Shown here piece after piece: positions 8,473 through 18,019 of a stretch of DNA of 60,440 nt. The notes under the pieces were generated by a model, which saw only the letters and a list, made by a program, of their open reading frames with translations, was not told where the DNA came from and made no database searches. A program made the position numbers and the translations under genes. Position 1 is the stretch's first letter. The number at the start of each line of letters is the position of its first letter. Source of the stretch: Caulobacter sp. CCH9-E1 (GTDB lineage Bacteria; Pseudomonadota; Alphaproteobacteria; Caulobacterales; Caulobacteraceae); NCBI RefSeq assembly GCF_001556515.1, contig NZ_LSJA01000123.1:1-60440 (forward strand), written 5' to 3'.

Positions 8473-8524
8473 TAGAGCGCGTTCGAGCGGTTCAACCGCT
8501 CACACTTAAACCTAACGCGCTCTA
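8473..8524. repeat. Second hairpin, overlapping the lovK stop codon
   Basis: AGAGCGCGTT and AACGCGCTCT form the outer stem, and GAGCGGTT with AACCGCTC forms an inner hairpin. The right arm includes the lovK stop codon at 8522-8524. The AGAGCGCGTT unit resembles a repeat seen at many alphaproteobacterial gene ends. Confidence 0.7.
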
Positions 8525-9622
8525 ATGCGCGCCATTCACGGGCAGGAGAACGACCACGCGGGTTCCAGGTTCCGCGTCGGTGGTTTCCCACTTAGCTTTC
8601 AGCTGCTGGCAAAGCAGCTGAACGATGGTCAGGCCAAAGCCGATGGCCTGTTGCTGGATTCCAACGCCGTTGTCGGTGATTTCGATCCTGAAATCGCCGT
8701 TCAAGCGGCTGACGCCCACGAAGATCCGGCCGCCGCGGCCTTCGGGGAAGCCGTGCTTCAACGAATTGGTCAGCAGCTCATTGACCACCAGGGCGAACGG
8801 CGCGGCCTTGGCGGCGGGGATGTCGACGCGCTCGAGATCCAGCTGCATCTCGATGTCGTCGCGGCCCGCCGAGCCCATCAGGTCGGCGACCATGTCGCGG
8901 ATGAAGGCCGAGACGTCGAACCGTTCGACGTCCTCGCTCTGGAACAGGCGCCGGTGGACGGTGGCGATGGCGTTGACCCGGCCCAGCATGCCCTTCAGCG
9001 ACGCCTTCAGGGCCGGATCAGGAACCCGGCGCGTCTGCAACAGCAGCAGGCTGGAGATGAGCTGCAGGTTGTTCTTCACGCGGTGGTCGACCTCGTGGAG
9101 CAGGGCGGTCTTCTGCTCCAGGGCTTCGGTCAGCTCCCGCGTGCGGGTCTCGACGACCTGCTCCAGGTCGTCCCGATGCTCGCGCACCTTGGCCTCGGCG
9201 GTCTTCTTATCGGTGACGTCCAGTTGGGACCCGAAGAAATAGACGATCTCGCCCGCCGTGTTGCGCACGGGCGAGACGTAGAGCGCGTTCCAGAAGGTGG
9301 CGCCGTCCTTGCGATAGTTCAGCAGGTCGACATTCATGTCCTCGCCGGCGGCGATGGCCTTGCTCAGGGCCGCGACGGCGTTCCGGTCGGTGTCCGGCCC
9401 CTGCAGCATGCGGCAGTTGCGACCGATGACCTCGTCGCGCTCGTAACCGGTCAGTTTCAGGAAGGCGTCGTTGGCGAAGATGATCGGGTTGTCGGCCTGG
9501 GCGGCGTCGGTGACGATCATCGCCATCCGGGTCGCGCGGATCGCCGCGGCGAAAGGATCGTCGATGCCGTGTCCGGCGGCCAGGCGGTCGCCGGCGCGTC
9601 GCGATTCCGAATAGTCGTCCAT
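8522..9622 (-). CDS. lovK: LOV-domain blue-light sensor histidine kinase, LovK type
   Basis: A 366-residue soluble kinase. The N-terminal LOV/PAS domain (about 20-138) contains GRNCRMLQG with the flavin-adduct cysteine at residue 70. A coiled linker (141-172) leads to a HisKA_2-type domain with LLHEVDHRVKNNLQLIS, phospho-acceptor His180, and an HWE/HisKA_2-like ATPase domain (NELLTNSLKHGFPEG, ITDNGVG, GFGLTIVQ). Cys70 and His180 match the published positions in Caulobacter LovK, which supports both the identity and the ATG at 9622. A TTG at 9658 would add 12 residues. LovK binds FMN and modulates adhesion and stress signalling with LovR. Confidence 0.93.
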   Translation of the reverse strand: MDDYSESRRAGDRLAAGHGIDDPFAAAIRATRMAMIVTDAAQADNPIIFANDAFLKLTGYERDEVIGRNCRMLQGPDTDRNAVAALSKAIAAGEDMNVDLLNYRKDGATFWNALYVSPVRNTAGEIVYFFGSQLDVTDKKTAEAKVREHRDDLEQVVETRTRELTEALEQKTALLHEVDHRVKNNLQLISSLLLLQTRRVPDPALKASLKGMLGRVNAIATVHRRLFQSEDVERFDVSAFIRDMVADLMGSAGRDDIEMQLDLERVDIPAAKAAPFALVVNELLTNSLKHGFPEGRGGRIFVGVSRLNGDFRIEITDNGVGIQQQAIGFGLTIVQLLCQQLKAKWETTDAEPGTRVVVLLPVNGAH

Positions 9623-9752
9623 GCCTGCAATCAGCTCCACCGCCCCGTGGACGCTCAACGTACTCGATGGTGTCGAGTTCCCTACATAGGTTCAATCCAA
9701 AAATAGGGACGGCGGGTAGGCTGCGGCCGCCGCCGCGCTGTCTGGAGGCCCC

Positions 9753-10790
9753 CTACCTGGGCTGATAGATCCTGTCGAAGACGCCGCCTTCGCCGAAGTG
9801 CGTGGCCTGGGCTTTCTTCCAGCCGCCAAAGGTGTCGTCGATCGTGACCAGCGGAATCGACTTGAACTTGCTGGCGTATTTGGCCGCCACGGCCGCGTTG
9901 CGTGGGCGGTAGTGGTTCTTGCCGATCAGATCCTGCGCCAGCGGGCTGTAGAGAAAGTTCAGATAGCCCTCGGCCACGGTGCGGGTCTTGTGGCGGTCGA
10001 CGTTCTTGTCGACCAGGGCGACCGGCGGTTCGGCCAGGATCGAGATCGACGGATAGACGATGTCGAACTTGCCCGGCAGCTCCTCCTGGGCCAGGAACGC
10101 CTCGTTCTCCCAGGCCAGCAGCACGTCGCCGATGCCGCGCTGGGTGAAGGTGGTGGTCGCGCCGCGCGCGCCGGTGTCCAGCACCGGCACGTGGTCGAAC
10201 AGGCTGCGCACATAGGCCTCGGCCTTGGCGGGGTTGCCGCCGGGCTGCTTCAGCGCCCAGGCCCAGGCCGCCAGATAGTTCCAGCGCGCGCCGCCCGAGG
10301 TCTTCGGGTTCGGGGTGATCACGTCGACGCCCGGCTTGATCAGGTCCGGCCAGTCCTTGATCTTCCAGGGATTGCCCTTGCGGACCAGGAACACGATCGT
10401 CGAGGCGTAGGGCGTCGAGTTCTGCGGCAGGCGCGACTGCCAGTTGGCCGGCAAGAGCTTGGCCCTGGCGGCGATCTCGTCGATGTCATAGGCCAGCGCC
10501 AGGGTGACGACGTCGGCCTGCAGGCCGTCGATCACCGAGCGGGCCTGCTTGCCCGAGCCGCCGTGGCTCTGGTTGATCGTCAGGGTCTGGCCGACCTTGT
10601 CCTTCCAGTACTTGGCGTAGGCGGCGTTGATGTCCTTGTAGAGTTCGCGCGTCGGGTCGTAGCTGACGTTCAGCAGCGTGACCGGCTTGGCCTGGGCGTG
10701 GGCCAGGGGCCCCGCCATCAGGGTCGCGGCCCCGGCGCCGGCGCCCGCCAGCAAGCCGCGTCGGGTGGGAGCCTTGCGGGTGTCGCTCAT
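9753..10790 (-). CDS. sbp: Sulfate ABC transporter substrate-binding protein
   Basis: A 345-residue periplasmic protein of the Sbp/CysP family. The N-terminus [25 protein letters not shown] has a twin-arginine motif, so Tat export is possible. Family marks include [35 protein letters not shown] and [18 protein letters not shown], the anion-binding segments. It should bind sulfate or thiosulfate for a CysTWA importer, but no permease or ATPase gene is adjacent. Downstream is lovK, upstream a porin gene on the same strand with 91 bp between, so binding protein and porin are probably cotranscribed. Confidence 0.92.
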   Translation of the reverse strand: MSDTRKAPTRRGLLAGAGAGAATLMAGPLAHAQAKPVTLLNVSYDPTRELYKDINAAYAKYWKDKVGQTLTINQSHGGSGKQARSVIDGLQADVVTLALAYDIDEIAARAKLLPANWQSRLPQNSTPYASTIVFLVRKGNPWKIKDWPDLIKPGVDVITPNPKTSGGARWNYLAAWAWALKQPGGNPAKAEAYVRSLFDHVPVLDTGARGATTTFTQRGIGDVLLAWENEAFLAQEELPGKFDIVYPSISILAEPPVALVDKNVDRHKTRTVAEGYLNFLYSPLAQDLIGKNHYRPRNAAVAAKYASKFKSIPLVTIDDTFGGWKKAQATHFGEGGVFDRIYQPR

Positions 10791-10881
10791 GGGCGCGATC
10801 CTTTCCTTGGACTTGGACGACGGGAGGTGAGGGGCCGCCCATTCCGGGCTCTTCGCCTTGCGGCGCGGGCGGCCTGTTAAG

Positions 10882-12345
10882 CTAGAACGCGAACTGACTG
10901 CGGAGGTTGATCGCCTGGTAGCTCTGGCTCAGCGGCAGCAGGCCTCCGGCCGGATCCTTGCGATCGATGTCGACATCCAGATAGTCGAGCGAGAACTTGG
11001 TCACCGAATTGGGGAACCAGTTCAGGCCGGCTGTCCAGATGGTCTGCTCGCCGCCGCGCACGCGGTCGGCGGCCAGGATCGCGTCCTCGTGGTGGTTGAG
11101 ATCGAGCACGGAGTAGCGCGCGGCCAGCTCCCAGGCGCCCCACTTGCCCTTCTTGGGGTCGAACGGATTGGCGATGGTCGGGGCGTCGAAGGCGAAGTTG
11201 GCCGTATTGTACTTGCGGGCCTCGCCCGTCAGCACCCAGCCGCCTTCCACGTACCAGCCCTTGAACCTGGGATCGCTGACGCCCGCGGCCGGATTGCGGC
11301 GGTCGATCTTGTAGTCGAAGACCTCGCCCTGGATCAGGAAGTTCGCCTTCTGGGCCGCCAACTCCAGGCCGTAGTGGCGCGCGCCCTTGGCGTTGATGGC
11401 GCCTGTGCCGATCAGCTGCTGGCCGTCGACGCGCAGCTCGGGACGGTCCTGGATATTGATCGGATAGGCGCCGCTGAGGGCGGCGGTCTGGGCGGGCGTG
11501 GCGATGACGCTGGCGTTGGCCCCGACATGGATCAGCCAGTCCTGGCCCTTCAGCGGCGTACCGGCCAGGCGGGCCAGATAGCCCAGTTGCTCGTCGAAGG
11601 TCTGGCCGTCACCCGCCTTGGCCCCGGTCACGGCGCCGGACAGGATCCAGCGTTCGCCGACGGTCTGGGCCTGCAGGGCGATCCGGCGGTCGGCGCCGGC
11701 CAGGCCGCGGGCGGCCTCGGCGGCCGAGGGGCGTTCGGGGAACAGCGAGCCGTTGGTCGAGGCGGCGTCCTCGAGACCGAGGTTCGGGGCGAACGCGCCG
11801 ACGCGGACCTTGAACGGGGCGTAGTTGTACTGGAGGTAAATCTCCTGCAGCACGCCCGAGCCGTCCGTGCCGGCGCCGCCGAAATCCAGCAGGATCGAGT
11901 AGTCGAAGTTCTTGGCGAACTTGCCGTCGACGCCGAGGCGGGCGCGGCGGAAGTTCGTGCCGTTGTTCAGGTCGCGGCCGTTGCCGATCACCGCCGGCAG
12001 GTCCTTGTCCTGGAAGTAGTGGGCGGTGTCGAGCTGCATGACGCCGTGCAGGGTGGCGCTGTAGGCGCCGTCGCCGGACACAATGGTCGGCTTGCCGCCG
12101 GCGATGCTGACGGTGGCGCCCGCCTGCGTCGTGCGCACGTCCTTGAAGCTGGCCGCGGTGGCGGCCTTCAGGTCGGCGACCTGCTGCTGCAGGGCGGCCA
12201 GCTGGGCCTCGAGCGCGGCGATGCGCGCGGCGGCCTCATCCGGGCTGGGCGGGGTCGTCTGAGCGGACGCCGCGCCGGCGGCGGCCAGCAGGGAGACGCC
12301 GGCGATCAGCGCGGCGCGGAAGACGATCTGGGTTGGCTTGATCAT
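10882..12345 (-). CDS. OprO/OprP-type anion-selective outer-membrane porin
   Basis: A 487-residue protein. A signal peptide ([28 protein letters not shown]) is followed by a short trimerising coiled coil ([25 protein letters not shown]) and a 16-stranded barrel of the phosphate-selective porin family ([49 protein letters not shown], and a terminal Phe in INLRSQFAF). OprO/P porins admit anions. Beside sbp the likely cargo is sulfate, though phosphate remains possible because the pho locus lies about 4 kb away. The ATG at 12345 has GAGGGG 8 bases upstream. Confidence 0.9.
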   Translation of the reverse strand: MIKPTQIVFRAALIAGVSLLAAAGAASAQTTPPSPDEAAARIAALEAQLAALQQQVADLKAATAASFKDVRTTQAGATVSIAGGKPTIVSGDGAYSATLHGVMQLDTAHYFQDKDLPAVIGNGRDLNNGTNFRRARLGVDGKFAKNFDYSILLDFGGAGTDGSGVLQEIYLQYNYAPFKVRVGAFAPNLGLEDAASTNGSLFPERPSAAEAARGLAGADRRIALQAQTVGERWILSGAVTGAKAGDGQTFDEQLGYLARLAGTPLKGQDWLIHVGANASVIATPAQTAALSGAYPINIQDRPELRVDGQQLIGTGAINAKGARHYGLELAAQKANFLIQGEVFDYKIDRRNPAAGVSDPRFKGWYVEGGWVLTGEARKYNTANFAFDAPTIANPFDPKKGKWGAWELAARYSVLDLNHHEDAILAADRVRGGEQTIWTAGLNWFPNSVTKFSLDYLDVDIDRKDPAGGLLPLSQSYQAINLRSQFAF

Positions 12346-12409
12346 GTTGGTCCCCTCTCGGCGCCGCGGGGCGGGCCGACCTGCCGAGCTAGGGAAGACC
12401 ATTATCCCT

Positions 12410-12426
12410 ATCTCGGAAATAGAGAT
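12410..12426. promoter_or_regulatory. Inverted repeat upstream of the porin gene
   Basis: ATCTC-N7-GAGAT lies 65 bp upstream of the porin start within a locally AT-rich stretch (CCCTATCTCGGAAATAGAGA). It is a candidate operator for a sulfur- or anion-responsive regulator. I cannot match it to a known consensus. Apart from this and the terminator at 12581-12610, the 293-bp gap shows nothing further. Confidence 0.35.
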
Positions 12427-12580
12427 TTGAGAGCGCCGGCCATGAGTTTTTCTGTAAGGCGCGGCGACCGGTGCGGAAGATCCTTCGAATCCTCCCCTCG
12501 GATTCAACGCCGCAAGCAAGAACAATCTGTTTACGGATGAAATGATCTGGTCGGTCGTTTGGCGCGCGCGAGGCATGAAA

Positions 12581-12610
12581 AAGGGGCCCACGGCATGCCG
12601 TGGGCCCCTT
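12581..12610 (-). terminator. Rho-independent terminator of the autotransporter gene
   Basis: AAGGGGCCCACGGCA is followed immediately by its exact complement, a 30-bp perfect palindrome. On the minus strand it continues with TTT, giving a five-T run. It lies 28 bp after the stop of the 12639-15884 gene. Confidence 0.9.
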
Positions 12611-12638
12611 CGGGTCGTCGGTAGAAAGGCGATCCGCC

Positions 12639-15600
12639 TTAGAACATCGCGCGCCCGGCCAGGCGCAGGTTGTAGCGCTTCTGCTTCTTGGTGGCTTCCA
12701 CGCCGCCTTCCAGCGCCAGGTACGACATCGGCGTGCCGGCGCGCAGGGCGAAGCCGGCGGTGACCGCGCCGTCCTTGTCGTTGAGCGCCGCCAGGGTGAA
12801 CGGGTTGCCGCCCTTGAAGCTGGCGATCGTGTCGCCGACCGAACCGGCCAAGGTCTTGCGGTAGCCGACGCGGATTTCCGGACGCCACCAGACGGTCTTG
12901 CCGTAGTCGGCGCCGAGGACGAGGCCCAGTTCGCCGCTGAGATTGCTGGAGGTGCGCTTGTCGACGGTCAGGTCGAAGCCCGAACCGCCGCCGCTTTCGG
13001 CGCGCTTGCCCTCGCGCAGCCAGACGTAGTCCACGCGGCCTTCGGGGCGGGCGAAGAAGCGGCCCATCTTGGCCTCGTAGGCGACGCCGGCATAGGCGTT
13101 CGAGGTCAGGCCGTTCCAGTCGGCGCGGTTCTTCAGGACCAGGTCGGCCACGCCGTCGGCGTTTCTGTCCGGCGCGATGAAGCTGCGCTTGCCGTTGAAG
13201 AAGCCATAGCCCACGCCGCCGCCGGCGTTGAAGCGCCAGCCGCCGACCGAACGCCGCCAGTAGGCGCCGGTCTGGATGAACGAGGCGGTGGTGTGCTCGC
13301 CGACCTTGGCGACGGTGTCGTGCTCTTCCAGGCTGGCGTAGGCCAGGGTCACGCCCAGGGCGCCGCCCGCGTCGCCCATGGCCTCGTAGCCGGCGACGAA
13401 ACCGAACGCCTGGGTGTCGGAGCCCAGGGTCTGGTCGGTGTCGCGCCGGGTCAGCGAGTTGATCTCCTGGACCCACAGGCTGTCAGGCCCGTAGCGGTCG
13501 CCCGGATCGGGGCGGAACATGGTCGCCGCCGAAATCTGCTGGTTGACCGACTGCAGGGCCGAGAACATGCCTTCGCCCTGGTCGGGCAGCATCTGGTCGT
13601 AGACGTCGCGGAAGCTGTCGCGCGTGCTCTGGTTCAGGAAGGCGCTGGCCAGGGCCGTGTCCTGGCCCAGGGCCGCGAACACGGCGTCATAGGCCGAAGT
13701 CTCGGCCTTGTTGAAGCCGATCTCGGCGGCGGTCCGGCGGCGCACGTCGATATAGACGTTGTTGGCGTCGGCGCGGCTGGTGGCGACGTACAGATAGGGC
13801 GACTGCGCCAGCAGGCCGTTGCCGAACGTGCCCGTGCTGATGTTCGAGCCCTGGATCACCGTGAAGGTGGTCGGCTGCTTGACCAGATTGGCCAGGCGGA
13901 TGCCCAGCTCGGCGCCCGAGGCGATCGTGGTCGCGCCGGAGACGACCAGCTTCGTGCCGGTCCCGGCGGCCGGATCGGCCGAGAACAGAATCTTGCCGGT
14001 CGAGCCGATGTTCAGGCTGCTGACGTTGATCGTCTCGCTGTTCAGGATGCCCAGGCTGCCGTTGGCGACCGAGATGTCGAGCTTGCCGTCGCTGTCGGTC
14101 AGCGCGCCCAGGGCCACCGCGCCGTTGGTGATCGACAGGCGGTCTTGGCCCGCGCCGAACGACATGGCGCCCACCAGGGTGCCGCTGTTCAGGTTCAGGG
14201 TGTCATTGCCGCCGCCGAACAGCACGTCGCCCACGGTGGTCGGCGTCGACGTGACGGTGGTGGTGTCGGTGCTGGTGACGGTGTCCGTGCTCGGGAAGGT
14301 GGTCGTCGAGGCGAAGCTGGACGGCCCCGTCTGGGTGTAGGTCACGCCGGCGTTATTGGCGCGGAGGTCCAGGGCGATCGCCTGGCCGCCGGCCGTCACC
14401 GTGGCGGTCTTGCCGTCGGCCTTGAACTGCGGGGCGGTGACCGTGGCGCGGATCGCGCCCGTGTTGGTGATCGTCTTGAGCGTGCCGCCCTGGTCGAGCA
14501 CGGCCACGGCGTCGCCGGTCTCGCCGACGCGCGTCGCGCCGATCGTGCCGTAATTGTTCACGGTCGAGGCGGTGGAGCCAGCGCCCAGCACCAGGCCGCG
14601 GGCCGAGGCGGTGACGCCCGAAGCGGCGTACGAGGAGGCCGTCGACAGGATCGAGCCGCGGTTCAGCAGCTGGTCGGCGACCGCGCCGCTGTTGAGGATG
14701 GCGCCCGTAGCGTTGGCTTCGTACGTGCTGGCCGAGATCTGGCCGTCGTTGCGCAGGCCTCCGACCAGCGTGGTCGTACGCCCGCCGCCCGCGCCGACCG
14801 ACAGACCGGTCGCGGTGACGCCGTTATAGACGCCGCCGGCGGTGATCGAGCCCTTGGCGATCAGGCCGAAGGCGTTGTCGCCGGTTCCGACGGCGCCCAG
14901 AGTCACGTTCTGGTTGGCCGAGCCAATCTGCAACGCCGGCGCCGCGCCGAAGGCGCTGATGCTGGACGTCCCGGTGTTGCTGGACGTGATCGTGGTGAGC
15001 ACGGTGTTGCCGTCAGCGCCCACCTTGCTCGAATAGTTGGATCCCTGCAGCAGGACGCCGCCCGTCACGTCGCCCGCGATTCGTACGGCGGACCCGCCTT
15101 GCCGCAGGTCGTCGGCGTCCAGCTTGTTCAGGGCGTCCACGGTGGCGGGGCGGGAGGTCGAGCGGTAGCCGGTGGCGCTGGCCGAGCCTTGCAGCACCAA
15201 GGCGCCGTTGATGTTGGCGTCGATATCCTGCGCGATCGCGCCGACGCCCTGGACGGTGATCGAGCCGCCGAGCGTGACCTTGCCCGTCACCGGCGCGGCG
15301 ATGCGCACGCCGCGGGCGTTGTCGCCGATGACGCTGATGCTGCCCAGGTTGGTGACGTTCCCGACGACGGGACCTTCCAGCAGCATGCCCGCGGAGTTGT
15401 TGCCCTCGACGCTGATCACGCCGGCGGCGTCGTTAACGATATCGCCGGTGAAGGTCCCGGCGTTGGTCAGGCGCACGCCGAAGCGATTCGAGCCCTGGGC
15501 GAACGAACCGTCCAGATCGCCGTCATTGTCGCTATCGGTGGGCGTGTAGTCCTCGACCAGCGAGATGGTCGCCGAATTGGTCAGGCCCCCCGTCTTGCCG

Positions 15601-15884
15601 CCGATGATCAGCACGCCGACGCTGTCATTGACGTTGTTGGTCGAGAGCGTGCCCGAGTTGGTCACCTTGTTGTTGCTGTCGATCGTGACGATGGCGCCCG
15701 CCGCGGTCGGCTTGATCGAGCCATCGGACGTGATCTTGATGTCGTCAGCCGCCGAGCCCGTCGCCGTGCTGGTGGCGATCGGCGTCGTGCGCGCGGTGGA
15801 GACCGAGGTTTCCGCCGACGCGGCGAAGGCCATGGCCAGAAGAGGAGCGGCCGCGACCGTCGCGACCAGGACCTTGCGCTGCAT
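12639..15884 (-). CDS. Autotransporter with beta-helical passenger
   Basis: A 1081-residue type Va autotransporter. A signal peptide (MQRKVLVATVAAAPLLAMAFAASA) precedes a passenger of about 700 residues rich in Gly, Asn, Thr and Ser. Recurrent short units such as KVTNSGTLSTN, LTNAGTFTGDI and VTNLGSISVIGDNARG repeat roughly every 20-30 residues, the pattern of a right-handed beta-helix. From about 820 to the end comes the translocating beta-barrel (SLWVQEINSLTRRD, GVTLAYASLEE, RFFARPEGRVDYVWLREG), closing with the required terminal Phe in RAMF. The passenger is Cys-free. The ATG at 15884 follows GAGGTG, and a GTG 12 bases upstream is less likely. The ligand is unknown, and adhesion or surface structure is the usual role. 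Confidence 0.9.
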   Translation of the reverse strand: MQRKVLVATVAAAPLLAMAFAASAETSVSTARTTPIATSTATGSAADDIKITSDGSIKPTAAGAIVTIDSNNKVTNSGTLSTNNVNDSVGVLIIGGKTGGLTNSATISLVEDYTPTDSDNDGDLDGSFAQGSNRFGVRLTNAGTFTGDIVNDAAGVISVEGNNSAGMLLEGPVVGNVTNLGSISVIGDNARGVRIAAPVTGKVTLGGSITVQGVGAIAQDIDANINGALVLQGSASATGYRSTSRPATVDALNKLDADDLRQGGSAVRIAGDVTGGVLLQGSNYSSKVGADGNTVLTTITSSNTGTSSISAFGAAPALQIGSANQNVTLGAVGTGDNAFGLIAKGSITAGGVYNGVTATGLSVGAGGGRTTTLVGGLRNDGQISASTYEANATGAILNSGAVADQLLNRGSILSTASSYAASGVTASARGLVLGAGSTASTVNNYGTIGATRVGETGDAVAVLDQGGTLKTITNTGAIRATVTAPQFKADGKTATVTAGGQAIALDLRANNAGVTYTQTGPSSFASTTTFPSTDTVTSTDTTTVTSTPTTVGDVLFGGGNDTLNLNSGTLVGAMSFGAGQDRLSITNGAVALGALTDSDGKLDISVANGSLGILNSETINVSSLNIGSTGKILFSADPAAGTGTKLVVSGATTIASGAELGIRLANLVKQPTTFTVIQGSNISTGTFGNGLLAQSPYLYVATSRADANNVYIDVRRRTAAEIGFNKAETSAYDAVFAALGQDTALASAFLNQSTRDSFRDVYDQMLPDQGEGMFSALQSVNQQISAATMFRPDPGDRYGPDSLWVQEINSLTRRDTDQTLGSDTQAFGFVAGYEAMGDAGGALGVTLAYASLEEHDTVAKVGEHTTASFIQTGAYWRRSVGGWRFNAGGGVGYGFFNGKRSFIAPDRNADGVADLVLKNRADWNGLTSNAYAGVAYEAKMGRFFARPEGRVDYVWLREGKRAESGGGSGFDLTVDKRTSSNLSGELGLVLGADYGKTVWWRPEIRVGYRKTLAGSVGDTIASFKGGNPFTLAALNDKDGAVTAGFALRAGTPMSYLALEGGVEATKKQKRYNLRLAGRAMF

Positions 15885-16046
15885 TACGAACGACACCTCG
15901 ATAGAAACTGGCGCACCTAATTCGGGTCACGTTGCGGCGAAAATGCGGTGAGTCCCGCTCGCGACACGCACTAAGGCGCCAACCGTCTATCGCATGGCTT
16001 GGCGGGGCGCCATATCTGCTTCGTCGAATCGCTTCAGCTCGAGACC

Positions 16047-17438
16047 ATGAGCAATCCCATGCCCTTGGCGAACACGTCCCCTGGAGGACCGGAAATTCGC
16101 CGCTCCGGCGCCTTTTGGCCCATTCTGGTGGGGCCTGGCGCGATCCTGGGTCTGATGGTCGTCGGCATGGCCCAACCGCTCCCCGCCGCGCTCGCGGCCG
16201 CCGGCGCGGCCGGCGCGGGCTACTGGCTGGCCAAGCGCGATCAGGCGCGGCAGGCTCCCGTGACCCCCGGCGCGCCGCTCGCCCCCGTCGCGGCGGCGGA
16301 AGAAATCCCGCCTTTCGCCTCGATTCTCGATCGCCTGCCCGATCCCCTGATGGTCATCGCCGCCGAGGAGGCGGATGACCTGACGGGCCGGCGTTTCCTG
16401 TTCGCCAACGCCGCCGCCCGCGATCTGTTCAAGATCCAGCACACCGGCCAGCTCCTGGTCACGGCCGTGCGCAATCCGCGCGTGCTGGAGGCGGTGGACG
16501 AGGCCCTGTTCGGCGGGCTTGAGGGGGTGGTCGAGTTCGAGACGGGCGGGACCCAAGGCCGCGCCTGGCTGGCCTATGTCCGGCCGCTCAAGGAGGCGCC
16601 CGGACGCTCGCGCCTGGCCCTGCTGGCCCTGCGCGACGAGACCGACGCCCGGCGCAGCGAGCGGACCCGCGCCGACTTCCTGGCCAACGCCAGCCATGAA
16701 CTGCGCACGCCGCTGGCCTCGCTGTCGGGGTTCATCGAGACCCTGCGCGGCCACGCCAAGGACGATCCGGGCGCCCGCGACAAGTTCCTAACCATCATGC
16801 TGGCCCAGGCCGAGCGGATGTCGCGCCTGATCGACGATCTGATGAGCCTGTCGCGGATCGAACTGAACGAACACATCGCGCCGCTGGGCCGCGTCGACCT
16901 GGCCATGGCCGCCATCGACGTGATCGACGCCCTGGCCCCGCAGGCCAAGGACAAGGCCGTGACCTTCGATCCCGTGCTGCCGCCGCGCGGCGGAGCGGTG
17001 GTCGACGGCGACCGCGACCAGATCATCCAGGTCATCCAGAACCTGGTCGACAACGCCATCAAGTACACGCCCAAGGGCGGGACCGTGCGGGTCGAGATCT
17101 TCCCGGGCCTGCCGGCCGAGGCCGCCGCCGCGCCGCGCGATTCGGCGGCCGCCCGCATGTCGTTGTTGACGCCCGACCACGATCCGGCCGAGCGCTACGC
17201 CGCCCTGCGGGTGACCGATCGCGGACCAGGCATCGCTCGCGAGCACCTGCCGCGCCTGACCGAGCGCTTCTACCGCGTCGAGGGCCAGAAGAGCGGCGAC
17301 CGGTCGGGCACGGGTCTTGGCCTGGCGATCGTCAAGCACATCATGAATCGCCACCGAGGCGGTCTGACGGTCGAGAGCGTGCAGGGCGAGGGCGCGACCT
17401 TCGGCATCTATCTCCCGATGGCGGGGGGCGACAGCTAG
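16047..17438 (+). CDS. phoR: Phosphate regulon sensor histidine kinase
   Basis: A 463-residue membrane kinase. Two N-terminal hydrophobic helices (about 20-62) are followed by a PAS-like domain (about 85-195), a HisKA domain with NASHELRTPLASLSGF, and a HATPase domain with NLVDNAIKYTPKGG, DRGPGI and GTGLGLAIVKHIMNRHRG. It phosphorylates PhoB when Pst/PhoU signalling reports low phosphate. The ATG at 16047 (MSNPMPL) is preferred over an upstream in-frame ATG at 15999. It is separated from pstC by terC and two small ORFs, whereas phoR and pst genes are often contiguous in alphaproteobacteria. Confidence 0.93.
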   Translation: MSNPMPLANTSPGGPEIRRSGAFWPILVGPGAILGLMVVGMAQPLPAALAAAGAAGAGYWLAKRDQARQAPVTPGAPLAPVAAAEEIPPFASILDRLPDPLMVIAAEEADDLTGRRFLFANAAARDLFKIQHTGQLLVTAVRNPRVLEAVDEALFGGLEGVVEFETGGTQGRAWLAYVRPLKEAPGRSRLALLALRDETDARRSERTRADFLANASHELRTPLASLSGFIETLRGHAKDDPGARDKFLTIMLAQAERMSRLIDDLMSLSRIELNEHIAPLGRVDLAMAAIDVIDALAPQAKDKAVTFDPVLPPRGGAVVDGDRDQIIQVIQNLVDNAIKYTPKGGTVRVEIFPGLPAEAAAAPRDSAAARMSLLTPDHDPAERYAALRVTDRGPGIAREHLPRLTERFYRVEGQKSGDRSGTGLGLAIVKHIMNRHRGGLTVESVQGEGATFGIYLPMAGGDS

Positions 17439-17672
17439 GGCGCGGCGCCCGCGCGCCTAGCGTCAAAGCCGATAGCGGGGCCACGCCTTGCAAAATCCGC
17501 CGTTTCCATCTATCTTTGTTATGCGAGCCGGGCCCCTCTGACGGTCGACGCTGGAACAGCGTGATCGTGATGTCGGAGCGCATCGGGTGTGCTCGATGCC
17601 GGGTCTAGAGGGACTTCCCCACAGCCCAGCAAGCCTGACATCGGGCCGCCCTCCCAACAGAGGAGAGCGTCA

Positions 17673-17825
17673 ATGTTCCTGAGTTCAATTTTTTCCAAGT
17701 CCGTGCGCCGGGGGCGGACTCCATCCGATCCGCGCGAGCGCTCCAGCAGGTCCGCCGCGTCGCCCGACCTGCCGGCTCAGCGACCGTTTTTGCTGGACCT
17801 GATCGATCGCTGGGGGCGGCGATGA
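17673..17825 (+). CDS. Small ORF 1 in the phoR-terC interval
   Basis: A 50-codon ORF (MFLSSIFSKSVRRGR to LIDRWGRR) preceded by a strong ribosome site, GAGGAGAG, about 6 bases before the ATG. This is the best site in the interval and the main reason to believe it is translated. The product would be a basic peptide with a hydrophobic N-terminus. The stop TGA overlaps the ATG of the next small ORF (ATGA), suggesting translational coupling. No family is recognised. It may be a leader peptide for terC or a chance ORF. Confidence 0.4.
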   Translation: MFLSSIFSKSVRRGRTPSDPRERSSRSAASPDLPAQRPFLLDLIDRWGRR

Positions 17826-18007
17826 GAGTCGGGGCCTCGCCTTCACCCATGGCCTGGCTGCCTTTGCGGCTGACGCAGCAGACGCTGGTTCAGGCCGCGT
17901 CTCACGCCAGTCAGCCGACGAGCAAGCCCGTGACGCCGCCCGACCGGATCGAGACCTCTCCGACCGCGCGATCCGCGCGTCGAAGCGTGCTCGACATCCG
18001 TGTCTAA
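17822..18007 (+). CDS. Small ORF 2, coupled to small ORF 1
   Basis: A 61-codon ORF starting MRVGASPSPMAWLPLRL and ending SVLDIRV, whose ATG overlaps the stop of small ORF 1. The composition (Ser, Pro, Thr, Arg, Gln) does not suggest a known fold. Coupling to an ORF with a strong ribosome site argues mildly that it is expressed. It ends 123 bp before terC, just ahead of a dense series of hairpins. Confidence 0.3.
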   Translation: MRVGASPSPMAWLPLRLTQQTLVQAASHASQPTSKPVTPPDRIETSPTARSARRSVLDIRV

Positions 18008-18019
18008 GGCTTGTCGCCT

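Noticed and set aside
12600..15920. An 1106-codon open frame on the plus strand opposite the autotransporter
   Set aside because: The translation is low-complexity, rich in Gly, Ala, Arg and Val with no motif. The opposite strand has signal peptide, beta-barrel and terminal Phe. Long antisense frames are expected at this GC content.
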